Shown piece after piece: positions 6,666 through 15,453 of a DNA stretch of 16,782 nucleotides (position 1 is its first letter; every line of letters starts with the position of its first letter). The notes under the pieces are model-generated. The model did not search any database and was not told where the DNA came from. It saw only the letters and a list, made by a program, of their open reading frames with translations. Position numbers and translations under genes: made by a program. Source of the DNA: Bacteroidales bacterium UBA4333 (GTDB lineage: Bacteria > Bacteroidota > Bacteroidia > Bacteroidales > Paludibacteraceae). Location: assembly GCA_002394335.1 (NCBI GenBank), contig DGTP01000005.1, positions 13,521 to 30,302 on the forward strand, read 5' to 3'.

Positions 6666-7258
6666 CATACGTGAGAAATTCTATGAATTTTCCATAATTT
6701 TCTGCCTTTTTTAGCATTTATGGATATTTTTTCTACCTCAAGTGTCTACTTTTTCGATAGCAACAAACGCAATAATATGTATTTTTTCTATTTTCTCTAA
6801 TGATTAGTAATGGCCATCTTGGATGTAAGACTTTATTGTGGATAGTTTGCTGTAAATATATTTATAAGCAACTCTACAGAATAAAGGCTTCTGTGCTGCA
6901 AGCACTATTACTATCAAAGGTATTTTTATTATTTTTGTTTCCTTTTTTATCTCTGCGCAGCACGTGTTGTTTGTATTTTTTGATTACCTTTAAAATTTTT
7001 GGAAATTGTTGGTAATTGTTGACTGATTCATCCTTACGCGCAGCATAGCATTTTCGTCATTTTTTTGGTGTTTTTTGTAAGTGTAACGTTTTTTTTTGTA
7101 AGGAATCATACAGATGATGAGTATGAGTATCAGTATCTGTTTCAATCAACGGATCTTTATTCTGTCCGGATGCTTGTGCATAAGAGCAGAATAAGAAGCT
7201 GTTCTCTGCAAGTTGCTATCAGCAATTGTAGATTCCGCCTTTTTTGATTACCTAAATA
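6666..7258. other. AT-rich stretch without a recognisable gene
   Basis: About 590 bases lie between the wecB promoter and the stop codon of the DUF354 gene. It is much more AT-rich than its surroundings, with many T runs on the + strand. The short open frames (the best about 70 codons, hydrophobic) show no family resemblance or start signal. A 14-mer, ttttttgattacct, occurs at 6976-6989 and 7240-7253. An isolated TACCTTTG on the minus strand near 6914-6921 lacks a matching TTTG box. No clear intrinsic terminator follows the DUF354 gene. It may hold a transcript end or a small RNA, but nothing shows this directly. Confidence 0.5.
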
Positions 7259-8404
7259 TTACTTAAACCGTTTCCAAAACTCTGCGTCGGCATGGCGGGT
7301 GGCGGACACCGATTGCGGATAGGATTCGATAAAATAAGTTAGAAAAGCGGTATAATCGATCTTTTCCGATAGCAACACTGCACGTCTCTTTGCCCACTCC
7401 GCTTTCAAAGCAGCTGTACCCATCGCGAGGAGTTCGTTAACACGCGAGAACATCGCCTCGCTATTCTCCGGACGGAAGCCATACGTCAGACGATAACGAT
7501 GTTCCTCTTCCTCCAAATAATGGATACGTCCTACGAAAGTGTTGCAACGTATCGAAGGCGTTCCAAGCACTGCAGCCTCCGATGTCATCGTTTGGCTATC
7601 TCCCACGAACATAGTCGCGTAATATAGCAAACTATGCACTTTATCCTGCGGTACTCGCAACTGGTATGGCATAAACTCTTCGTCAATGTTCCGCTCCGTA
7701 GTGATGAACACTTTCCCATGTTGACTCAGTAGTTGCACCATTCGACGTTTATTCTCAATAGTCAGTCCCACTACTCCCACATCATGGTGCGCCTTGAAGG
7801 CATTAAATCGCATCACGAAATACGGCTCAACGTTCACCACATTGCCTTTGGCATCCCGCTCATAATGAATACCGGCATCATCTAACACCGATGAATCCGG
7901 AGTGAAACGATTGGGGTGCAAGTAAGCCAACTCGTGATATGCGGGATAATAGATCACTTTCTTTGTAACACGTGGCGTGTCCTGAGGAGACAGCACCACA
8001 TCCGCAAACGGATGACCATATTTTGCATATAGCGGTTCCACCTCATCATCGTCATCATCCAGCAGAATAGCGTTTATCCGCTTCCGGAACAGCGACCATT
8101 TCGACAGCGCAGCTATATGTGCTAAAGTAATAGAGGAGCCCACAGCAATAGTACATTTTTCACGTCGGGCGATGCGTAGTAATTTCATATTATACCACAC
8201 TTGCTCTAACGCTTTGAGCACAATATTATCCTTCTTTTCTCCAAGATAAATATATGGTATCCCATACATATCCAACAACTGCATAGCTGACGGAATATGC
8301 TTGCATGTCACAACCACTTTGTGACCTTTACCCGTCATTTCATGGTAAAAATTGCGCAACAAATGCACATGTGCAGGGTGCACTATATCAATTAATATAT
8401 TCAT
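7259..8404 (-). CDS. DUF354 family protein, GT-B-like, glycan-associated
   Basis: A 381-residue protein starting MNILIDIVHPAHVHLLRNF, the hallmark opening of the DUF354 family (PF04007). Its predicted fold resembles UDP-GlcNAc 2-epimerase and GT-B glycosyltransferases, and its members are common in polysaccharide clusters. Further family-like blocks are AVGSSITLAHIAALS, an acidic DDDDDE stretch, and VGDSQTMTSEAAVLGTPSIRCNTF, which resembles the nucleotide-sugar-binding end of epimerase-like proteins. The exact reaction is not established. It starts one base after the stop of the upstream FemAB-like gene, so it is the last gene of this operon. A role in making or modifying a surface glycan is inferred from context. 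Confidence 0.85.
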   Translation of the reverse strand: MNILIDIVHPAHVHLLRNFYHEMTGKGHKVVVTCKHIPSAMQLLDMYGIPYIYLGEKKDNIVLKALEQVWYNMKLLRIARREKCTIAVGSSITLAHIAALSKWSLFRKRINAILLDDDDDEVEPLYAKYGHPFADVVLSPQDTPRVTKKVIYYPAYHELAYLHPNRFTPDSSVLDDAGIHYERDAKGNVVNVEPYFVMRFNAFKAHHDVGVVGLTIENKRRMVQLLSQHGKVFITTERNIDEEFMPYQLRVPQDKVHSLLYYATMFVGDSQTMTSEAAVLGTPSIRCNTFVGRIHYLEEEEHRYRLTYGFRPENSEAMFSRVNELLAMGTAALKAEWAKRRAVLLSEKIDYTAFLTYFIESYPQSVSATRHADAEFWKRFK

Positions 8405-8405
8405 A

Positions 8406-9428
8406 TTATTTCATTTTCAGCATCTTAACTCCAACTTTCCCTATCTCATAGAGCCATGGCTTCGTAACACACAGGAAACGCCCATGCTCTACCTCCTTGC
8501 CACCGAAACGAGCTTTGAAATCCCGTACCCCATATGCCTCATCGGGTGTACCGGCTCCCATCATGTCAAACCTCGGCATTCCATGCTCCGCTGCATAACG
8601 GATTCCGGCATACGTAGCATAAGAAGACGGGAAGATCGATTTCCATTTTCCGTCACGTCCGCACACGAACCATTCGTACAGACATTTGCCTTCTTGCGCG
8701 ACACATACCGTCCCGCCGATAATCTCGGATGCGCCATCCTCTTTGGGCAATGCTACCAAAAGCAGCCGTCCGTCCCTATGTTGTACTAATGCCTCAAAGA
8801 ATGAGAGGGGAAATAAAGGAGTCTTTACTTTCGTTTTGTACAGGTTCAACAAGATAACATAGTATTCACGCACTTGTTCTATCGTGGGGTGTTCAATGAT
8901 AATTGCTCCGTCACGAATAGAAGTCTTGATATCGCGTTTCCGGCTCTTACCAAGATTTGCTTCCACCACCTCAACCGATGATGTATCCACATGGAAATTG
9001 AGGTGCGGCAGGTAATCGAATCCCGCAGCAGCGAATGCCGATTTCCAACGGCTATAGTCGTTGAAGTTACGGGTTTCGATATATATTGGAGCGTTTGCTC
9101 CGGTTGATAGTTGCTGTCGTAACGTTGATAGAAGAAGCGAAACTTCTTCGTTTATACAATCATCTGCGAAGCAGGGTCCTCCAACTATAATAGCACGACG
9201 AGTGAGGAATTGTTTGAGAGAAGATTTCTCTACCGTCACATATCCCACGCAAACGGCACGCAACTTACCCTCATTCTCTAATCCATAAGCAAACGGCCTA
9301 AACAACTCCGGCATGGATGCAAAGAAGTCATACGCTTCCGGAATCTGAAACCATGTGCCGGTAGCAGAAGATGCGATAAGCCTCCCCCACTCCTTTCTAT
9401 CGATTTCACTATTTAATAATACTTTCAT
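8406..9428 (-). CDS. FemAB/GNAT-like acyl- or aminoacyltransferase
   Basis: A 340-residue protein of the FemAB-related / Acetyltransf_6 GNAT superfamily. The C-terminal GNAT fold (about 150-320) contains SYATYAGIRYA and FDMMGAGTPDEAYGVRDFKARFGG, the conserved end of this family. Members in capsule or exopolysaccharide loci are thought to add acyl or aminoacyl groups to sugars or lipid-linked intermediates; the substrate here is unknown. It starts at an ATG that overlaps the end of the upstream glycosyltransferase by 20 bases, implying translational coupling. A close paralogue lies at the right edge (15454-16299), from which this copy differs by having an intact N-terminus (MKVLLNSEIDRKEWGRLIAS) rather than a DUF559 domain. 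Confidence 0.85.
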   Translation of the reverse strand: MKVLLNSEIDRKEWGRLIASSATGTWFQIPEAYDFFASMPELFRPFAYGLENEGKLRAVCVGYVTVEKSSLKQFLTRRAIIVGGPCFADDCINEEVSLLLSTLRQQLSTGANAPIYIETRNFNDYSRWKSAFAAAGFDYLPHLNFHVDTSSVEVVEANLGKSRKRDIKTSIRDGAIIIEHPTIEQVREYYVILLNLYKTKVKTPLFPLSFFEALVQHRDGRLLLVALPKEDGASEIIGGTVCVAQEGKCLYEWFVCGRDGKWKSIFPSSYATYAGIRYAAEHGMPRFDMMGAGTPDEAYGVRDFKARFGGKEVEHGRFLCVTKPWLYEIGKVGVKMLKMK

Positions 9429-10368
9429 AGATTTTGATTATCTGTTTCGCTACTAACTCATTCGTCAACCCAAATTCAATTATCTTATCGCGTCCGTTTG
9501 TCCTTCCCTTAAATGCAATTGCTTTCTCCACAGCCTCTGCTATCTCTCTCGGCTCACGACTCTTGACTACATAGCAGCCATCCACACCTTCGGTGCGCTC
9601 TGCTACGTCTCCTACATCCACACTCACAATCGGACAACCACATGCCATTGCTTCCTTGACTACTTGCGGAGAACCCTCTGTCTTACTCGTCATCAACAAG
9701 CAATCGCAAGAATACATCAACGCATTTACCTGATCTCGCGTATATCCCTTTAGTTCTACCAACTGCACATTATCCAATAAAGCAATCGCTTGCTTTGCCA
9801 ATTCCGGATCTTTGACTGCATTGTCAAAAGCACCAGCAAAAAGCACATGTTTCTTCCCCATCGAAAAGATAGTATCAACCCACTGATTAAGAGTCAGTTG
9901 CTCTACCTGCTGATTTTGCAATTCACTCCATGGTTTCGGCAGATTGATACCACAGGGTATGAGTGAACATTTCTTTTCATCTACCGCTCCGGCTAAAGCC
10001 ATATTCCGTTTGCTGACAAAAATATTCCATGCAGACAGCCACATCGCCGCCTTCGAGAACGGGCGAACTTTCTCCAAGTTGATATCACTTCCATGATATG
10101 TACTCACCACAGGCACACACCTCGAAGCGAGATTGACCACCAAACAACTCAACCCAAAATGAGCATGGATAATATCCGGTTTCCACTCCAGTATCTTATT
10201 TCTCAATCCAGGATTCTCTCTCAAGTACCCAAGTACACCCTTACCTTTAATATAGTAATACTCACACTCACATCCTTGAGTTCGCAAAGCGTCTACTTGC
10301 TCCCGTATAAACGGCACACACCCATCTTGCATGTTTGGCTTATAACTACAAACTATTAGAATCTTCAT
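9409..10368 (-). CDS. GT4-family glycosyltransferase
   Basis: A 319-residue GT-B glycosyltransferase that transfers a sugar from a nucleotide donor to a glycan or lipid acceptor at the inner membrane face. The start MKILIVCSYKPNMQDGCVPFI is typical. The N-terminal domain shows IIHAHFG (67-72) and STYHGSD. The C-terminal domain has the EX7E donor-binding motif, Glu231 and Glu239 in KTEGSPQVVKEAMACGCPIV. It begins with a strong Shine-Dalgarno (GGAGG) ahead of ATG, only 18 bases after the TIR-like gene stop, so it appears to share a transcript with the putative defence genes. The sugar specificity cannot be read from sequence. Confidence 0.92.
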   Translation of the reverse strand: MKILIVCSYKPNMQDGCVPFIREQVDALRTQGCECEYYYIKGKGVLGYLRENPGLRNKILEWKPDIIHAHFGLSCLVVNLASRCVPVVSTYHGSDINLEKVRPFSKAAMWLSAWNIFVSKRNMALAGAVDEKKCSLIPCGINLPKPWSELQNQQVEQLTLNQWVDTIFSMGKKHVLFAGAFDNAVKDPELAKQAIALLDNVQLVELKGYTRDQVNALMYSCDCLLMTSKTEGSPQVVKEAMACGCPIVSVDVGDVAERTEGVDGCYVVKSREPREIAEAVEKAIAFKGRTNGRDKIIEFGLTNELVAKQIIKIYESIIK

Positions 10369-10386
10369 CTTTTGCCCTCCTTCTTA

Positions 10387-11505
10387 TTATCTATGCTCAA
10401 CATATGGTTCAACTTTCTCTTCCGTTGTCACAACATCGCGCTCGCATTCTTCTTCCACATATTCCGGTTCAACGAGCACTTCCAAATATCCCTCTTTATC
10501 AAAGCATGTTGATTGTACTCCCCATTTGAGCAAAACGCGTTCTGTCCCTTTTGGCACTCGCATATAGAACTCATCTAAGATATTTCGCATATTTGGATTT
10601 AGAGTTCCTATCCCGCTAACCAAATGTTGCTCATCCCTTAATGCATACCTTTTTATCCCTCTAATTGCCATTTTGCCGGATGTATTTGTTTTTGCAAAGG
10701 CTATCGATTCGTCCGGCGCTTCTAAAAACAGAAACAAATTATCAAGAGCCATCTCCCCCATATTCGACACAATCAATCGAACCGGACAATACGTATAGTC
10801 CGTCGTATAAGACAACGGTTTCATTATCTCCACATCTACTTGCTCCATCTCTTTAAAATAGCCACCAAATGGAGACGGAACTTGTTTCCTCTGCTTATAA
10901 TGAATCCTTCTATACTTCGGGTGGATGATTATCGTTTTAACAGCCTCATTGTTGTCATTCCAACTCACTTCACAATCGTACTCTTCTATTCTGTCTCGTC
11001 TCTCATCTATGATATCTTCGCTCAATCGTTTGATCATTGGATAAAGCGACAGCTTTTCGCCTTCTTCTATATTAAACAATGTTATCGTATCATGATTTAC
11101 ATCAAATGGCAACTGCTCTGCTAATTCACTTTTTTTAAGACTCGCCACTGATAACACATATTGCATTTCTTTGACTCCTGTCGCATACCCGTACTCGTAC
11201 ATCACATTTGGATTCGGAATTAACTTGGTTCTGCGAACATCTTCATCTATCTCTTGTATCATGGTCGTAACCGGAGACATATCTGCTAAAAAGATGTCGC
11301 AATCATCAATTTTTCTCAACAATGCTACATCTATCTTTTCGGTTCCTTTTCGTTCACGCGTATCTTGGTCAACAATCAACTCTATACCATCCTGTGCCAA
11401 TTGCTTTTTTACTTTTCTCAACTCGGCAAAGATGGCACTTCGAATCTCTTTCCTATCCGACTGCCATGAGAAAAATAAACTAACCTTTTCCAAACTCTCT
11501 GTCAT
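10387..11505 (-). CDS. TIR-like (SWQSD-type) nucleotide-binding domain protein
   Basis: A 372-residue protein from ATG 11505 (an in-frame TTG at 11529 is less likely). The N-terminal ~150 residues carry VSLFFSWQSDRKEIRSAI (FSWQSD at 12-17), a CDIFLADMSP strand, NPNVMYEYGYATG (Glu104) and a later LPFD block. This pattern belongs to TIR-like proteins of prokaryotes, where the Glu in NxxxExGYA corresponds to the catalytic Glu of NAD-cleaving TIR domains. TIR-like proteins often act as effectors in phage defence. The C-terminal half (~175-360) looks beta-rich and is not recognised; it could sense a trigger. The gene follows the membrane protein by 27 bases and precedes the glycosyltransferase by 18. 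NADase activity is inferred, not shown. Confidence 0.7.
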   Translation of the reverse strand: MTESLEKVSLFFSWQSDRKEIRSAIFAELRKVKKQLAQDGIELIVDQDTRERKGTEKIDVALLRKIDDCDIFLADMSPVTTMIQEIDEDVRRTKLIPNPNVMYEYGYATGVKEMQYVLSVASLKKSELAEQLPFDVNHDTITLFNIEEGEKLSLYPMIKRLSEDIIDERRDRIEEYDCEVSWNDNNEAVKTIIIHPKYRRIHYKQRKQVPSPFGGYFKEMEQVDVEIMKPLSYTTDYTYCPVRLIVSNMGEMALDNLFLFLEAPDESIAFAKTNTSGKMAIRGIKRYALRDEQHLVSGIGTLNPNMRNILDEFYMRVPKGTERVLLKWGVQSTCFDKEGYLEVLVEPEYVEEECERDVVTTEEKVEPYVEHR

Positions 11506-11532
11506 GTGTTTTATGGTGCTGTTCGCCAATCT

Positions 11533-12357
11533 CTAATGTCCTTCCTCGTTCTGATCCTCTACATTCACATCATCTTTCTCCTTAAAATCTATCCTCCCCG
11601 CAAATAGCATCTTATATATCTCTCTTGCTGTATCATCTACTGTCGCTTCTGTTTTCTGGTATCGCGTCATCATTGTCGAATACGCAATATACACTAAAAA
11701 TGCTTTCCATATAGCATTATCAATCTCAGCCGAAAACACATGAGCATTGCTGGATATATTAAAAAACGCCATTGTGAATAAGAATATCACATAAGCCAAA
11801 GATACTATAAAATGCATGTTCTCTGATTGAAAGAAATAATCCCCAATTACAATCAGTTTGCTCTTTGATTCTTCTTGTTCCCACATTCTCACAAAACCGA
11901 TTTTGTGTATCCATTTCTTCATCGTGTCTGTATGATTGGATAATAGTATAGTTTCTATGCACATAAATACAAAAAGTACCAACTCGCATGATGGCTTCTC
12001 TGCTGCTATCCAATAGATTCCTGTTATTGCACCCGAAATAAATATATTTACTATCGTCGCACAAAAAATCGCGACTATTGCGCCTAATGCTGGTCCGCAC
12101 AGCCAAACGAGTCCCATTAGTACTTCTGCAGGGATTAAGAGTACCATCTTTAACGTCTTCACCCATTTCGTTTTAGGCTTAATCTCTTGGATAGCCATAT
12201 AGTAAAAGACCACACAAGCAAAAACTAATACTGTTATCAGTTTCCACTTGAAAAGTGCAACCGATAACCCCGTTAATATGAGTACGCTAAGAACGCCTAT
12301 TATTCTCACAAAGTTCCTTATTGTCTTATCATCTACTTCTTTTTGCATATCTTGCAT
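11533..12357 (-). CDS. Multi-pass membrane protein of unknown family
   Basis: I do not recognise this 274-residue protein. Hydrophobic segments suggest about seven membrane spans: roughly 16-36, 39-56, 69-88, 90-117, 123-140, 181-199 and 216-231. A polar loop (~141-180) and a charged C-terminal tail (~232-274, rich in Asp, Glu and Lys) are probably cytoplasmic. No transporter or enzyme motif is visible. The ATG at 12357 lies 8 bases after the PLD-like gene stop, and the TIR-like gene follows closely. In the defence reading of this locus it would be the membrane partner, as sensor, pore or anchor. It could equally be an unrelated membrane protein of the glycan locus. Confidence 0.75.
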   Translation of the reverse strand: MQDMQKEVDDKTIRNFVRIIGVLSVLILTGLSVALFKWKLITVLVFACVVFYYMAIQEIKPKTKWVKTLKMVLLIPAEVLMGLVWLCGPALGAIVAIFCATIVNIFISGAITGIYWIAAEKPSCELVLFVFMCIETILLSNHTDTMKKWIHKIGFVRMWEQEESKSKLIVIGDYFFQSENMHFIVSLAYVIFLFTMAFFNISSNAHVFSAEIDNAIWKAFLVYIAYSTMMTRYQKTEATVDDTAREIYKMLFAGRIDFKEKDDVNVEDQNEEGH

Positions 12358-12365
12358 TCTATTTG

Positions 12366-13145
12366 CTATCTCGCCCCTGTCAATCTCCTAAACTCTAACG
12401 AATATCGCGTTGCACTCTCCGGATCGTTTTGTATCGAAATGTTCTCATCATTCCTATATTCCGCATTGTCTGACCAATTATATGAACCCGTTATCACGCG
12501 TTGGTTATCTATCACGCAAAACTTATCATGCATCGTTCCCCCTCGTTGTGCTCGTAACGGAAACAATGTTATCTCTCCCAAATCTGGTCTGTGCCTCCTA
12601 TTAGTAGGATCGTCATAATATGCTACTTTCACATCCAACCCCTCTTCATATTTCTCCTTTAACTTATTCGCTAGTGTCTCATTTGTTAACCATGCTATTG
12701 CCACCCATATCGAAACCTTTGCCTCAGTCAATGCATCCAATATCTGTCGCTGTATCTGTTGAAAATGCGCTTGATTAACAACTGGCATTGTATGATTAAC
12801 TACACCTCCAACCACCACCCATAATCCATCGTGTTCTTCAAGAGCATAATGCTCAGGTCGCAATATCTCATTCAGAAATTCCGGATATGTTCCATCTAAC
12901 AATGCTATGCGTGCAATAGCTTCGCGCAAGTTTTCAGTATTGTTCATATTCATCATACGGCTTATGATGTACTCTTCCTTTGTCGGACGCCGATCTACTC
13001 TATTATCTAAATACGGCAATCCTTCTCTGTCCACATATACATCTCTTGCGCCTAATGAACAAAAGAATCGAACCCACCTCTTTCCTGTTTGTACATCCTT
13101 AACCTTCTCTGCGATTTGCCCTATTGCATATTCCGATACTTTCAT
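12366..13145 (-). CDS. PLD-family (single HKD) nuclease-like protein with an extra N-terminal domain
   Basis: A 259-residue protein from ATG 13145 (an in-frame GTG lies 6 bases upstream). The C-terminal half (~125-240) is a phospholipase D superfamily domain with one HxKx4D motif, His206-Lys208-Asp213 in MHDKFCVID, followed by GSYNWSDNAEYRNDENISI. Proteins with a single HKD usually dimerise and act as Nuc-like DNA or RNA endonucleases; cytosolic localisation is likely as no signal peptide is seen. The first ~120 residues are an unrecognised domain with FLNEILRPEHYALEEHDG, possibly a recognition module of the kind attached to defence nucleases. It follows the acyltransferase by about 30 bases and is 8 bases from the membrane protein gene. 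Nuclease activity is inferred. Confidence 0.8.
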   Translation of the reverse strand: MKVSEYAIGQIAEKVKDVQTGKRWVRFFCSLGARDVYVDREGLPYLDNRVDRRPTKEEYIISRMMNMNNTENLREAIARIALLDGTYPEFLNEILRPEHYALEEHDGLWVVVGGVVNHTMPVVNQAHFQQIQRQILDALTEAKVSIWVAIAWLTNETLANKLKEKYEEGLDVKVAYYDDPTNRRHRPDLGEITLFPLRAQRGGTMHDKFCVIDNQRVITGSYNWSDNAEYRNDENISIQNDPESATRYSLEFRRLTGAR

Positions 13146-13174
13146 AATCACCTAACTTTTCTTCTATCGCGCCA

Positions 13175-13699
13175 TTACTTGCGCATGCGAATAACTCGCG
13201 CCGGATTCCCTCCCACTATAGCATACTCAGGCACATCCTTAGTAACTACAGCTCCTGCACCTATTATACTATGTGCTCCGATACGTCTACATCCCGGCAA
13301 AATAATAGCGCGTGCGCCAATCCACACATCTTCCATAATCTCCAATGGCGTATCCGGTATAGGTTCTCCGCTTCCTATGGGCAAATCGGGATTATCAAAA
13401 CGATGTCCACCTCCTTGAAACAGCACGTTTTCTCCCATTAGTAAACCACCATGGATAGTCACAATACGGCAATGATTAATAAAATCTTTACCGATACCGG
13501 CACCTCCTAATATATGGAAGTTCTTTCCATTACCGATATACGCTCCTTGCTCTAAATTAACATACCCCTTACACTCCGCAAACAGATGTTTGGCACATTG
13601 ATAGCGCAACCACCCTCCAAATTTTCCCAACACCGGTCTATTTGACTTCGGCAAATGCCGTGCAAAACCATAATATACTATTAACCAAAATGTTCTCAT
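13175..13699 (-). CDS. Hexapeptide-repeat (LbH) acyltransferase
   Basis: A 174-residue protein with a left-handed beta-helix built from hexapeptide repeats, of the maltose/serine O-acetyltransferase (WcaF-like) kind. It transfers an acetyl or related group from acyl-CoA to a sugar. Typical blocks are GVWIG-like DVWIGARAIILPGC, IGAHSIIGAGAVVTKDVPEYAI and VGGNPARVIR, which ends the protein; GGHRF probably supplies the catalytic His. The start at ATG 13699 is supported by a GGAG-containing upstream sequence within the 45-base gap from the GT-C-like gene. It is plausibly the enzyme that O-acetylates the glycan made by the neighbouring genes. The acceptor is unknown. Confidence 0.9.
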   Translation of the reverse strand: MRTFWLIVYYGFARHLPKSNRPVLGKFGGWLRYQCAKHLFAECKGYVNLEQGAYIGNGKNFHILGGAGIGKDFINHCRIVTIHGGLLMGENVLFQGGGHRFDNPDLPIGSGEPIPDTPLEIMEDVWIGARAIILPGCRRIGAHSIIGAGAVVTKDVPEYAIVGGNPARVIRMRK

Positions 13700-13744
13700 C
13701 TCTTCACTCCTATCTCTTCCCTCTTCACTATTATCTTTAGCCTG

Positions 13745-15325
13745 TCAAGCCAGTCCTCGTCCTGCCATTTTGAACCAACTCCATGCGATAGTGGCCACTA
13801 ACATTATTCCGCACCAATACATGAACCAGCGCTTATATTTCTTCCGCGTCACTGCGATAGATAATCCATATGCCGCGAACATAAACTCAAACGGCATCGC
13901 CGGTTGGTGAAATCGTTCCGATTGCGCAAAGGTACTCATCGTCAACACCACCAGATATCCAAGCAAAAACGATAAAGGCAACATATGTTCTCGCCACTTG
14001 CCGGAGAATAACAGTATGAACATTGCAAAGATCGTGAAGGCAGACATTATATTCTTCACAAAATTACCGCCATTTAGCAGTTGCTGTACTTCTTGTCCGT
14101 CAAATGGGCGAACCATGGAAGGAAAAGGAATGGTAAAAATCAACGGAGCAAAAACAGATTTACCGGCGTATTTTGCATACGCATTACCATGCTCACGGGT
14201 TCCTCGCCACTCCATATTCGATTTCTGTTGATCCGATTGTGCTTGTTCGAACAAACCACGACTTTGTTCTTCAATACGATTACCCATCGTTACGCCCAAT
14301 AGCAATATTGCCAAAACACCCACCGATATTCGTTTTCCCCAACCAACAATGCGTGTGGATGACATCACAGCAGAGAATATGAGGGACAAAAACGCCACCA
14401 AAGCCAAAGGTGTACGGAATGTTAATATAGATGCTGCTATCAGCAATATCGGTACTACTTTCCATGCCGTAAACTGCCGAGAGCGAAGCATTTGATCGGC
14501 TTGCTCCACAAACAGAACACCTAAGAACGTCATCTCGGTCTCTTTCAAATGGCATCCGCAATAGTACCAGAAATTCGGCCATAAGGCACAAAAGATTGCA
14601 GCTACACGCGCTGTTTGGGTATCAAAATTGCGTTTAGCAAGACGATAGATCAGAATTACAGTCAATGAAGACCATAGGCATTTTAGCAATCGCAACGCGA
14701 TAACGCTATTATCTGTAAACCGACAAATTAATCCCACATAAATACCATACCCCATATCGGATAACTCATCACTACCCGACCATTTGGTGATCTCATCATA
14801 GAAATGGAAGTTTCCGTCTTTAATCAATCCTGCGACAAACTCTCCCAAGTCTCGATAATACGTGGCATCCGCATTCTCAAATCCAAACGCATCCCCATAG
14901 GTCTGCATAAAGACGGTATAGATGAGAAACATCCATATGACACGAGGGATAAAAGCAATCATAAATAGACGCTTCTCAAACCTACTCTCTCTCCGCATCA
15001 CATCCGGTAAGGTGTCTTTTACCGCCGTACTGCCATAAAAGAAAAACAAACCTACAGCCACCACACCGGACAACATATAGTACCACGGCAGCGAATACTC
15101 CGAGTACATGAATGTGACTACCACCAATGCAAGCAGATATACCACCAACGGATACTGCGACAGCCATTTCGGGAAAATCGCTTTCGCCTGGGCAGCAGCA
15201 TTTCTCCTCCGCGGCTGCATCGGCATCCCTGGCATGGGTGGCATCGGACCGCCTTGCGGAGGCATCTGTGAAAGTACTTCCGGTTGAATGTTGGGTTGGA
15301 TATTTTGATTGGTATTATTCTCCAT
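13745..15325 (-). CDS. GT-C-like multi-membrane glycosyltransferase (PMT/ArnT-like)
   Basis: A 526-residue polytopic inner-membrane protein with about ten or more hydrophobic spans. A cytoplasmic Pro/Met-rich tail comes first (~19-40, PPQGGPMPPMPGMPM). An acidic loop after an early span (~144-160, GDAFGFENADATYYRDL) and the block RLLKCLWSSLTVILIYRLAKR...LWPNFWYYCGCHLKET resemble lipid-linked-sugar glycosyltransferases of the GT39/GT83 type. Those take polyprenyl-phosphate sugars as donors at the periplasmic face. A polysaccharide polymerase is the alternative. It is the first gene after the promoter at 15365-15396 and so probably leads the operon. The fold class is fairly secure, the substrate is not. 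Confidence 0.75.
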   Translation of the reverse strand: MENNTNQNIQPNIQPEVLSQMPPQGGPMPPMPGMPMQPRRRNAAAQAKAIFPKWLSQYPLVVYLLALVVVTFMYSEYSLPWYYMLSGVVAVGLFFFYGSTAVKDTLPDVMRRESRFEKRLFMIAFIPRVIWMFLIYTVFMQTYGDAFGFENADATYYRDLGEFVAGLIKDGNFHFYDEITKWSGSDELSDMGYGIYVGLICRFTDNSVIALRLLKCLWSSLTVILIYRLAKRNFDTQTARVAAIFCALWPNFWYYCGCHLKETEMTFLGVLFVEQADQMLRSRQFTAWKVVPILLIAASILTFRTPLALVAFLSLIFSAVMSSTRIVGWGKRISVGVLAILLLGVTMGNRIEEQSRGLFEQAQSDQQKSNMEWRGTREHGNAYAKYAGKSVFAPLIFTIPFPSMVRPFDGQEVQQLLNGGNFVKNIMSAFTIFAMFILLFSGKWREHMLPLSFLLGYLVVLTMSTFAQSERFHQPAMPFEFMFAAYGLSIAVTRKKYKRWFMYWCGIMLVATIAWSWFKMAGRGLA

Positions 15326-15364
15326 TTAACATATATATGTGCACTGAGCACACCATTGAGCGTG

Positions 15365-15396
15365 CAAAGGTAGTGATTTTTTTGCACTTATGCAAA
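15365..15396 (-). promoter_or_regulatory. Bacteroidota-type promoter for the glycan/defence operon
   Basis: Read on the minus strand: TTTG (15396-15393), 20 bases, then TACCTTTG (15372-15365). This is an exact match to TTTG-N19-21-TAnnTTTG. The start site should be near 15358, giving a leader of about 30 bases before ATG 15325, with a small gtgc/gcac inverted pair. It is the only strong promoter I see between 15.4 and 7.3 kb, so all eight downstream genes may depend on it. Confidence 0.82.
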
Positions 15397-15453
15397 TAAT
15401 TTTTGAAAAAAGGGAAAAATTAAATTAAAATAGATGAATACAGAAGCGGAGTT

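Noticed and set aside
6911..6930. Minus-strand TACCTTTG as a promoter
   Set aside because: No TTTG box 19-21 bases upstream, and no gene directly downstream before the wecB promoter.
6800..7015. A 71-codon hydrophobic frame in the AT-rich gap
   Set aside because: Composition explains the hydrophobicity; no start signal, promoter or family resemblance.
7100..7160. Possible CRISPR-like sequence (gtttcaatcaacgg with nearby gatgagtatgagtatcagtat)
   Set aside because: There is no second copy at spacer distance and no cas gene in the window.
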